Shown in pieces: positions 17,901-24,006 of a stretch of DNA of 26,044 nt. A program made the translations under genes and the position numbers. Source of the DNA: a virus; the IMG/VR virus record IMGVR_UViG_3300001533_000259, positions 1 through 26,044 of that record; one strand, given 5' to 3'. Under the pieces are notes generated by a model. It was not told where the DNA came from and did not search any database. It saw only the letters and a list, made by a program, of their open reading frames with translations. How positions within the stretch are numbered: position 1 is the first letter of the stretch; every line of letters begins with the position of its first letter.

Positions 17901-18479
17901 AAATCAGGAATTATAAATTATCTTGATGAAGCTACTTTATATTTACCCGATTCTTATGAAAATTATACTAACATTCCTTCTTTTACTGATGCACGTGCAT
18001 TTTGGGAGAATGGTCATTTAACATGGTTGCAAAATAAAGTAGTAAATAATCTTCCTTCTACTTTAGCTAATTGTTTATGGTATAGAGATTTGAAAGAATT
18101 TGATGCAACTAATAATGGTGTATTGAATTCATCGATTCATTATTATATGGAAAAACTTGTGTTATGGATAACTAAAGCTAAAAATATGATTAGTTATAGC
18201 ATACCTATCAATAAAGATAATATTAAAATAGAATTGTTGGATAGAGTAACTTTTAAGGATATCTTGATTACAGATAATTATCCTATTTTGGGATGGGTTA
18301 CTGGTATTAATGATAATTTAGATAAAAATGTTATAGATATTGAAATAACAACTATTCCAACAGAATTAGTGCCGATATATAAAATAATCGATGAAAAACC
18401 TGATAATGTTGATGGTACTATTGATGAACAACCAACTCCAGATGATATTATCGATGAAGAATTTGATATGTGGGCATAA
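14958..18479 (+). CDS. Large tail tip / hub protein
   Basis: A 1173-residue protein starting at the ATG at 14958, where AAAGGAG lies 5 nt upstream; the longer TTG frame from 14931 overlaps the previous gene. The N-terminal 160 residues (YLIKNSIKSMGAKIDISTGG, VTIDNTTKF, RFGGVLNAM, FECKDINEL) look like a tail-hub domain of the Tal/gpJ type. The middle is beta-rich and strongly acidic, and a region near residues 760-880 (LLKNLAQQSFVGIYTNREGK) resembles the hub lobe that closes the tube. The end is an acidic P/D/E-rich tail. It follows the distal tail gene by 10 bp, as expected. Confidence 0.7.
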   Translation: MPVENSTTQYAFRIITNKTVDVPDVGLYNGEIRFITGRNNIGYTFENGDPAENFLTGYLIKNSIKSMGAKIDISTGGNYNTLNSCTVTIDNTTKFATNLLANDVYIINNEVHIYAVIDGVMYPRFGGVLNAMRYNEKNVVFECKDINELNFKQVPENDNKIVTIGQIPYVKLKKQSEGDNIEFNSFYALRYYQTTYDGKKYPLLELSVSHSFAEQYGGKADTLVNMYIRARKTTDAIDKDYGDAIKIISNSEAYISDDVTYTMNIILDHPLEDILSENMIGVLSFPTDYSTPILKYSPTLFNLNPEPERYIFDIINITTKYYISSNQVESIELDDDGKPIVYIYNSELDDGINNPWTKIDATIAYENSSKNPYIILVNNTSNVDVTTYKKVSFTNCKYKRHDIPSVTPPGGDWLSDGTYMDVSTNEIVFKSFKINNSPWLSGSRFIDGDYTTAGLVNSLGEPLNIRCKKDANPFIFDDVFNVFNGIMLDLTLPDDFNYDDWDSVYLGWGVQFSNELLGYSTNVREAKFYFDTLNVIYKYGIDSSIYKSFTLPPSNRLELELLMYDNDLEESYASQLYTDSIYDNISDSFAQIIFSPFMDDNDTITQGKQIFGPSYLIGDVYKDEYDPDEIPYPILSDAYIELEQDLKENMKFENNFVSTDLNGNKHMYLFPRMDVYDYTDAGTESNPGNLFDEYLLGYRIYDLHLICEKNVSSDTLYVKIKGEKLISEDIPVDNVYNTFRLLFEQYNNFTDIEYTNVETNRVDWDCARIIDKPISSKDLLKNLAQQSFVGIYTNREGKIELDAFFDDVLFDEDDNAYWNPYGNPNKATWIHDNSTIIDGSIKSVKTTNVSKIYNDINLNYDFNYASGQFNKTYYLTKVDSPRFAIDTITRALDNVQLPSTISSGTWRTDTTFPDDTDVSVIYIHALNSDDYDQKESILKLALGDELIIQKDENNYYKYLLNSDPQLDGSGFIISAEITLLEKSGIINYLDEATLYLPDSYENYTNIPSFTDARAFWENGHLTWLQNKVVNNLPSTLANCLWYRDLKEFDATNNGVLNSSIHYYMEKLVLWITKAKNMISYSIPINKDNIKIELLDRVTFKDILITDNYPILGWVTGINDNLDKNVIDIEITTIPTELVPIYKIIDEKPDNVDGTIDEQPTPDDIIDEEFDMWA

Positions 18480-18481
18480 AT

Positions 18482-18494
18482 GGTAGTTACTACC
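18482..18494. repeat. 13-bp palindrome before the fibre promoter motif
   Basis: GGTAGTTACTACC reads the same on both strands apart from its central base and ends 4 bp before the late-promoter motif at 18499. It could be an operator for fibre expression or the remains of a small hairpin. Confidence 0.5.
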
Positions 18495-18498
18495 CACC

Positions 18499-18514
18499 TA
18501 CCTAATATATTTGA
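18499..18514 (+). promoter_or_regulatory. Phage late-promoter motif P4 (TACCTAATATATTTGA)
   Basis: The motif lies 31 nt before the first fibre gene in the only sizeable gap of the tail-tip region. It differs from the capsid copy only in its first base. It would boost fibre transcription independently of the long tail operon. Confidence 0.65.
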
Positions 18515-18544
18515 AATGTAAATTATTTAAAAGGATAATAAAAC

Positions 18545-19912
18545 ATGGCTGATAAGAAAAAAGTATTAAGAGATACCCAACCAAGAGCTAATTTAATAAA
18601 TACATTACTCGCAAGACAATTAGGTGTAGCTAATGATGATAAATCTATAGGTTATAAAGATGAAACGGGTGTAATGTCGTTTTATACACCCGAAGGTGGA
18701 AATGCTACATTTAATGCGTTAGCTATCACTGGTTTAGGTGAAAGCGGATTCTTATCCGTTGATTCAAATGGTAATATTGGTGCAAGCACTATTGAGGGTG
18801 TAAGTAGTACATGGTTAGATCCTGTCATAAATTTCTATGATAATAGTTCTGCATTGCCTACAGCTCCTATTGATGGGGATAGATATATTGCTGAATCTAC
18901 AGCTAATACTTGGACTAAAGATTATGTATATCAATGGGATGATGCTAATACTGCATGGGTTGAGACACAAGTATCACAAGAGGGAGTTATGGTATATATC
19001 ATGGATCTTGATGACGTATACTATTTCACAGGTGCTATGTGGACGTTATGGAGTTCTGGTGTCGTTGCATTCTTAGGTTTAAATGACACACCAAGTTCAT
19101 ATAGCGGTCAAAATGGTAAGTATGTTCGTGTTAAAGCTACAGCTGATGGATTAGAGTTTCACGAATTAACCGAATTTACATACACTAATGCAACGGCAAT
19201 GCCTGAACAAGTTGGGGGATATGAAACAGGAACCACATTTACCGCTCAAACATTAAAACAAATATTTGACGGATTATTGTATCCATATCAATATCCTGCT
19301 TTTAGTTCTTTTATTTTTAGTGGATGGAGCACTACTCTTGAAGTTGGAGATTCTACTCCTAGTAATCCAACAGCAACATGGGTAACAAACAATGATGAGA
19401 ATGTTAATACAAATAGTATTGATATTGACGATGTTACAAGTGCTACAAACATTATAACAGGCACAGCTGATGACGGAACACAAGCTCTTACATATGGATC
19501 AATAACTAAAAATACTCCTATTTCTAATGTGTTTAGAATTACTGGTACAAATTCAAAATCACAAGATTTCACAAAGGACTATACAGTGAATTGGTATTGG
19601 AGAATATATGCTGGGACTTCATCAAATACGAGTCTTACTGAATCCCAAATTGAAGCGTTAACAGATTATACTTCATTGGCAAACTCATTTGAAAGAACAT
19701 ATAGCTTGAGTGCAAATAATTATAAATATATATGTTATCCTACTTCAATGGGTCTTGCTAATTCATTCATTGATGCCGATACAGGATTTGCCGTTGCAAT
19801 GGAATCTCCTGTTATTACATCAGTAACTAATTCTTTTGGTCAAACAACTAATTACTACGTATACCGTAGCACTAATCCTTTAGTTGCTGCCGTTAATATC
19901 ATAGTTTCGTAA
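18545..19912 (+). CDS. Tail fibre protein with DUF2793-like domain
   Basis: A 455-residue fibre. Residues about 90-175 (LPTAPIDGDRYIAESTANTW, YQWDDANTAWVET, GVMVYIMDLDDVYYFTGAMW) match the DUF2793-type pattern of phage fibres. Residues 215-330 (MPEQVGGYETGTTFTAQTLK, LLYPYQYPAFSSFIF, LEVGD) and the end (TSVTNSFGQTTNYYVYRSTN) match a widespread fibre C-terminal module that I have seen in other tailed phages. It probably contacts the host surface. The start has AAAGGAT and an upstream promoter motif. The receptor cannot be deduced. Confidence 0.75.
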   Translation: MADKKKVLRDTQPRANLINTLLARQLGVANDDKSIGYKDETGVMSFYTPEGGNATFNALAITGLGESGFLSVDSNGNIGASTIEGVSSTWLDPVINFYDNSSALPTAPIDGDRYIAESTANTWTKDYVYQWDDANTAWVETQVSQEGVMVYIMDLDDVYYFTGAMWTLWSSGVVAFLGLNDTPSSYSGQNGKYVRVKATADGLEFHELTEFTYTNATAMPEQVGGYETGTTFTAQTLKQIFDGLLYPYQYPAFSSFIFSGWSTTLEVGDSTPSNPTATWVTNNDENVNTNSIDIDDVTSATNIITGTADDGTQALTYGSITKNTPISNVFRITGTNSKSQDFTKDYTVNWYWRIYAGTSSNTSLTESQIEALTDYTSLANSFERTYSLSANNYKYICYPTSMGLANSFIDADTGFAVAMESPVITSVTNSFGQTTNYYVYRSTNPLVAAVNIIVS

Positions 19913-19922
19913 GGAGATAGAA

Positions 19923-21629
19923 ATGTCTTTAATAACTTCAAATATACCTGTAACGGGAACACTTACTCCATATTATACTGAAGATACATATGCAGTCACA
20001 ACAGAAACCTATCATAAAGGTGGGTTCAGAACTGTAGCTAATACTACTGCTAGGGATGCTATACCAACTGATAGACTTAAGGAGGGTATGATAGTAGCTG
20101 TGGAATCCGATTGGAAGGTTTATCAACTACAAAGTGGTTCTTGGGTAGAATGGAACCCTAGTAGCATAGTCACTGACCCTAATGCTGTACATTATAACAT
20201 AGCAGATGAATTCGATTCACAATCAACTATTAAGAGTTCTGTGGCGGATAATGATAGATTCTTAATAGAGGATTCAACGAATTCTTACGATAAGAAATAT
20301 ACCAACGCAACAACTATGAAAAATTATATGTTAAGTGGTATTACTCAAGGTCAATGGGGTTTAACTACTACACCAACAGGGTGGAATAGGCTATACCCTT
20401 TAAACTGGGTTACTAATGGGCGTTTAGATATGGCTCAAACTACATCTGCTGTTGATGGTTATAATGATACTTTACTATATGTACACGGTATACCTGACAG
20501 TGGTAATAATATTGGTGTAGATGCATCAGAAAAAGACGCTTTAGGTATTAAATTCCATACTGGAGATGGGGCGGGTTCTGAATATATGAAATTTCAGGGT
20601 ACTACTCATCCTAGTGCAGGTAGTGCAGTACAATACGATATGATTACACTCAAACAGGACACTGCTTACCACGTTACTGATATTCATTACTTCGGTTATA
20701 ATGTTAAATGGGATGTAGATTCTTCTGGTTGGAGTAGAAAAACAAATGGTACAGCTGGTTTATTCGAAATGAGTGATGATAACTTTCAGTGGTATAGAGC
20801 AATATCTGACTCCGAGGGTGCTACTCCTATTTGGATAGACAATTTTCGTTTCTTCCTTGGTGATGGCTTAGGTTCAGGGACAACTCCTCACTTTAATTTA
20901 GGTTCTTTTGATCCTATCACATTACCAGAAGCTAATACAAACATCAGAGGAGCGTCATACTCTCAAATAAGGTTTCCGTCGGATTATAACATTCAACTTC
21001 TTAGTAATGCTTATTTTGATGGTACTTGGAAGTATGGTAACGGTCCAAATATTCCAGCTTCACTTATACAATTAAATTCGGGAAATATAGAATTTCTTTC
21101 TGGTATAGGAGGCGATCCAGGTTCTTCTCTTAGCCTAACCCTTGACGGGAAAATCTCTTCTGATGGTTTAGTTTTAAAAAGTGGTGCTACAGTAAATGAA
21201 TTTAGTACCGATGGAACTTTAGCTGGTGATAGTGACACCGCAGTTCCTACTGAGAAAGCTGTTAAAACTTATGTTGATGGCAAATTACAAACTTTTAGTA
21301 AAACTATATCATTTGAAAAACCTGTTGCTGGTGATCAGTTTACAATGTGGTATTTGCGTGATGACATCACAATAACCGAGATTAGAGCGGTGTGTGTTAA
21401 AGATACAGGTACTCCAGACGTAGACTTAACGATAAGAAGTGCTACTGAAAGAGATTATTCTGGTGTACTTAATGCTACTTACAATGGTCTTTCAAATACT
21501 GTAGCAGGACAAACATTACCTTTAACAGTTGCAAATTTGGATGCTGGTGGATGGATTTGGGTTGATATTGATGAAGCAACTAATTCTCCGAAATCAGTTA
21601 CCGTAGATGTCAAATATATATTAAGGTAG
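19923..21629 (+). CDS. Tail fibre / receptor-binding protein
   Basis: A 568-residue protein, translationally close to the previous fibre with AAGGAG ahead. Residues about 35-80 (TARDAIPTDRLKEGMIVAVE followed by YQLQSGSWVEW) form a repeat module common in fibres. Residues near 420-450 (GTLAGDSDTAVPTEKAVKTY) are the classical linker before a trimeric helix, and the final 110 residues (ISFEKPVAGDQFTMWYLRDD ... VDVKYILR) look like a beta-sandwich carbohydrate-binding tip. It probably carries the receptor-binding tip. The stop is TAG, overlapping the next ribosome binding site. Confidence 0.7.
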   Translation: MSLITSNIPVTGTLTPYYTEDTYAVTTETYHKGGFRTVANTTARDAIPTDRLKEGMIVAVESDWKVYQLQSGSWVEWNPSSIVTDPNAVHYNIADEFDSQSTIKSSVADNDRFLIEDSTNSYDKKYTNATTMKNYMLSGITQGQWGLTTTPTGWNRLYPLNWVTNGRLDMAQTTSAVDGYNDTLLYVHGIPDSGNNIGVDASEKDALGIKFHTGDGAGSEYMKFQGTTHPSAGSAVQYDMITLKQDTAYHVTDIHYFGYNVKWDVDSSGWSRKTNGTAGLFEMSDDNFQWYRAISDSEGATPIWIDNFRFFLGDGLGSGTTPHFNLGSFDPITLPEANTNIRGASYSQIRFPSDYNIQLLSNAYFDGTWKYGNGPNIPASLIQLNSGNIEFLSGIGGDPGSSLSLTLDGKISSDGLVLKSGATVNEFSTDGTLAGDSDTAVPTEKAVKTYVDGKLQTFSKTISFEKPVAGDQFTMWYLRDDITITEIRAVCVKDTGTPDVDLTIRSATERDYSGVLNATYNGLSNTVAGQTLPLTVANLDAGGWIWVDIDEATNSPKSVTVDVKYILR

Positions 21630-21639
21630 GAGAATATAA

Positions 21640-21927
21640 ATGTACTATATTATAAGAAAAGTATATTCTAATGGCTCATCTATTGTGAGAGAGCCAATAG
21701 GATATGTAGAAAATAGCATAGATGAGAATTATATAGATAGCTCTAGTACTTTTGATAATTGGGTAGAAAGCAATAGGCAAGCTTTAGAAGATGGTATTCT
21801 TTTAGAAATTGAATATTTTGACTCAAATCCAGTATTTTATGAAGGTAGTTATAGTACTAAAGTTATAGATGGTATGGATCTAAAGTTAATTACTGATTTA
21901 GATAATCCAGGAGGAGAATTAGTATGA
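21640..21927 (+). CDS. Hypothetical 95-residue protein in the fibre cluster
   Basis: I do not recognise it. An acidic small protein starting 10 bp after the preceding fibre with AGGAG, and overlapping the next gene by 4 bp (ATGA), so its translation is coupled to both. It contains many S, D, E and Y residues and no membrane segment. A fibre chaperone or small tail decoration is possible from position only. Confidence 0.6.
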   Translation: MYYIIRKVYSNGSSIVREPIGYVENSIDENYIDSSSTFDNWVESNRQALEDGILLEIEYFDSNPVFYEGSYSTKVIDGMDLKLITDLDNPGGELV

Positions 21928-22571
21928 GTTTAACTTCAACGAATGTGTCAAGTAATGTAACGACTCCTGGTAATGTAGATATAACATTCTCTCACACACA
22001 TCCAGTAGGTTCAGATTGGATGGTAGCTCTTGTTTACTCACCTGTCGTTCCTGTCGTAGGAGCTGAGTATAATAATAGCTCTTTAACATTAGTTGACTCT
22101 ACTTTAATTAGTAATTATGGTTATTGGTATATATTTGCTGAAGATATGAGTGCTAATACTGGCACAAATACATTTAAAGTGGATTATGATACTGTTAATT
22201 ATAACCCCGTAATTACATCTGTTTATTCATTCTCTGATGCCAGTGGAGTTGCTAACGGTGGATTTCAAACTCTAGGTTCAGGTAATACTAATATAAAAAC
22301 TCTTAATGTTGCTGCTAATTCAAGAATTATAGCTGCTGGTTGGGCAGGTAACAATGTTGATGCCAATGTGGAAATACCTCAAGGTACAGTTCTTAGTTTA
22401 GATTTCAATCAATTTGCAAGTAACTATGGATGGGGAACAGTCTCGGCTAATTTAAGTTCTGGGTCTATAACTTTTGAAATAAATTCTAATGCTTCTCCTC
22501 AACTAGCATCTGTTGAAGTTCAAGAAGTTTCTGCACCTCCAACAACTCGTAGAATTTGGTCTTGCACCTAA
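21924..22571 (+). CDS. Beta-rich fibre/adhesin protein, upstream part
   Basis: A 215-residue beta-sandwich-like protein (VGSDWMVALVYSPVVPVVGA, VTSVYSFSDAS, LNVAANSRIIAAGW) typical of adhesive domains at phage tail tips. The last seven codons run into a stop at 22569-22571, but the +1 frame continues with a sensible structural-protein C-terminus (see next entry). I think the intact product would be about 289 residues joined near R210. Either a programmed +1 shift, a real mutation or a base error splits it. Confidence 0.65.
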   Translation: MSLTSTNVSSNVTTPGNVDITFSHTHPVGSDWMVALVYSPVVPVVGAEYNNSSLTLVDSTLISNYGYWYIFAEDMSANTGTNTFKVDYDTVNYNPVITSVYSFSDASGVANGGFQTLGSGNTNIKTLNVAANSRIIAAGWAGNNVDANVEIPQGTVLSLDFNQFASNYGWGTVSANLSSGSITFEINSNASPQLASVEVQEVSAPPTTRRIWSCT

Positions 22572-22794
22572 ACCTAATTTAACGAGTACAAAATTATATA
22601 GTAAGAGCGGAGAAATGTGGGTAAAGGACTCAAGTGGGAATGAAACTCAAATCTCACCACACAATGCCCAAGGAGAGGGGGAATATTATTCAAAAAATAC
22701 TAAAACAGGAAAAACTATAAAAATAAATATGGAAAAAATGATCCAATATTTAGAGGAATATCACGGTACTAAATTTATAGAGGAGATTGTGTAA
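22513..22794 (+). pseudogene. Frame-shifted C-terminal part of the preceding fibre protein
   Basis: This frame opens at 22513 without any ribosome binding site and overlaps the preceding gene. From 22555 it reads FGLAPKPNLTSTKLYSKSGE, MWVKDSSGNETQISPHN and a closing IKINMEKMIQYLEEYHGTKF, a pattern I associate with the C-termini of phage structural proteins (sheet, then a terminal helix that may aid trimer assembly). Joining the frames between codon R210 (22551-22553) and F at 22555, that is skipping A22554, gives a continuous protein. An internal ATG at 22615 could give an independent 59-residue peptide, but its GGAG is too close to be efficient. Confidence 0.55.
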
Positions 22795-23378
22795 TGGATT
22801 TAAGTAATATATTCACTTTAATTGATAAATATGGTGTTACGTCAAGTACTATTATATTGGTTATATTATACACATTAGCAATGATTATCATACAAATAAT
22901 TAAAAATAAAAATAATATTTGTAAACATGACGTAGTTCCATCCCAATTGAGAGTCTATAGGGATAGAGTTAATATATACAAAACTCTTGCTCTTAAAAAT
23001 TATGCTGAAGACCTTGATGAAGCTATAGAAAATGGTAATATAGTTATAAGTTCAGATGAATATCAAAATTTAATGATAAGAATGAGAGAATTGATTGGTG
23101 CTTCTTTCTATGATGCAGAGAATTATTTTAGAAGTTTAATCTATAATAATCATATCCCCGATCCAGAAACTTCCGATTTTAGTGAATATTGTGTTGAGAA
23201 ATACGGTGCACATCAAAACATAATTTGGAATTATTATGAAGCAAATTATAATAAGAAATTCTTTAAGTTAGAATTAAATCAAAGAAGGAAGAAGTTTGAA
23301 GAAAAGAATAATCAAGCATTTTCAGATTTTTGTGCTATGATGGAGAGATTATATGACCTCACGAACAAACGCAATTAA
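22794..23378 (+). CDS. Membrane-anchored protein, 194 residues
   Basis: It has one N-terminal membrane segment (about 16-35, SSTIILVILYTLAMIIIQII) followed by basic residues and a long charged helical domain with aromatic-rich motifs (YYEANYNKKFFKLELNQRRK). The start codon overlaps the previous stop (TAATG). The position after the fibres is where lysis genes often lie, but a single-pass protein with a 155-residue soluble domain is not a typical holin and no endolysin motif is present. The frame continues after the TAA stop for 30 more sensible codons (23379-23471). I leave the function open. Confidence 0.65.
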   Translation: MDLSNIFTLIDKYGVTSSTIILVILYTLAMIIIQIIKNKNNICKHDVVPSQLRVYRDRVNIYKTLALKNYAEDLDEAIENGNIVISSDEYQNLMIRMRELIGASFYDAENYFRSLIYNNHIPDPETSDFSEYCVEKYGAHQNIIWNYYEANYNKKFFKLELNQRRKKFEEKNNQAFSDFCAMMERLYDLTNKRN

Positions 23379-23471
23379 CAGCTTGTGTCTATTGCAGATC
23401 GGCTTTTTGAAATAGAGACAATTATGACTTTAGGAGACTACAATTTCTTAATGCCTTTGGGTGGTTTATAA
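23379..23471 (+). other. In-frame 30-codon extension beyond the TAA of the membrane protein
   Basis: Directly after TAA the same frame reads QLVSIADRLFEI, then ETIMTLGDYNFLMPLGGL and a second TAA two bases before the terminator region. The sequence has normal amino-acid composition and would make a natural protein end (NQQLVSIADRL if the stop were CAA). It may reflect leaky readthrough, a recent nonsense mutation or chance. An internal ATG at 23424 would give only 15 residues. Confidence 0.4.
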
Positions 23472-23472
23472 T

Positions 23473-23508
23473 AAAAAAAGGGAGTCAATTAAGACTCCCT
23501 TTTCTTTT
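23473..23508. terminator. Bidirectional terminator between convergent gene blocks
   Basis: GGGAGTC (23480-23486) pairs with GACTCCC (23493-23499) across AATTAA, flanked by a run of A on the left and TTTTCTTTT on the right. It ends both the rightward late operon and the leftward genes at 23548-25392. Confidence 0.9.
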
Positions 23509-23547
23509 AATCACAGACTGAGTAGTGGTTTATGATGCTATCATGCA

Positions 23548-23733
23548 TTATTCCTTAGATTCAAGTTCCTTGATTCTTTTAGTTGCAGATTCAGCATATA
23601 ATGCGATGTTCTTATAATTTCTTTTGATCTCCATCACGGTTGATATTAGATGGTCAAAGACATCTTCAAATGGTACCTTTTTTGGTTCTTTTGATGTATT
23701 TTCGTTAAGTTTTTTCTTCACTTCTTCACTCAT
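23548..23733 (-). CDS. Hypothetical 61-residue helical protein
   Basis: Leftward gene with AGGAG 8 nt before its ATG. The product is charged at the start (MSEEVKKKLNENTSKEPKK) and helical after residue 20 (FEDVFDHLISTVMEIKRNYK), ending in KRIKELESKE, which suggests a small coiled-coil protein. I do not recognise it. It is the last gene of the leftward block before the terminator. Confidence 0.65.
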   Translation of the reverse strand: MSEEVKKKLNENTSKEPKKVPFEDVFDHLISTVMEIKRNYKNIALYAESATKRIKELESKE

Positions 23734-23782
23734 GTTTAATCTCCTATTTGTTTATTACTATATTCAAAAAAGTTTAAATGTG

Positions 23783-23805
23783 TTATTATTTATGTATTTT
23801 CTTTT
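23783..23805. repeat. 23-bp string, inverse copy of 945-967
   Basis: It is the exact reverse complement of 945-967. On the leftward strand it continues as CACATTT, and the extended form CATAAATAAATAATAACACATTT recurs at about 23992-24010 where the polymerase gene ends. It lies 50 bp upstream of the 61-residue gene, so it may carry a promoter for it. Confidence 0.6.
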
Positions 23806-23833
23806 GTTTATCTATTCCAGATAAAAAATCAAG

Positions 23834-23932
23834 TTAAATTTCAACATCCATAATATAATTTTTATTATCCTCTACAATAGGCATAGGAGCCTCTACAATC
23901 GATTCTTTAGTCACACCGTTGTCTAACATCAT
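23834..23932 (-). CDS. Short leftward ORF, possibly the remnant of a longer gene
   Basis: A 32-residue frame (MMLDNGVTKESIVEAPMPIV... MDVEI). The same frame is open 22 codons further upstream (to 24000) reading STKQLKRTVKAQLSTVTKE with no start codon, and continues past its TAA for 15 codons (LDFLSGIDKQKKIHK) to a double stop at 23783-23788. The whole 24000-23786 stretch therefore looks like one protein of about 70 residues that has lost its start and gained an internal stop, or depends on unusual decoding. No good ribosome binding site is visible. Confidence 0.35.
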   Translation of the reverse strand: MMLDNGVTKESIVEAPMPIVEDNKNYIMDVEI

Positions 23933-24006
23933 TTCTTTAGTTACTGTGCTTAATTGTGCCTTTACCGTGCGTTTAAGCTGCTTAGTCGAAATGTGTTATT
24001 ATTTAT

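Noticed and set aside
22794-23378. Holin assignment for the membrane-anchored protein
   Set aside because: There is only one membrane segment, a large soluble domain, and no endolysin gene beside it.
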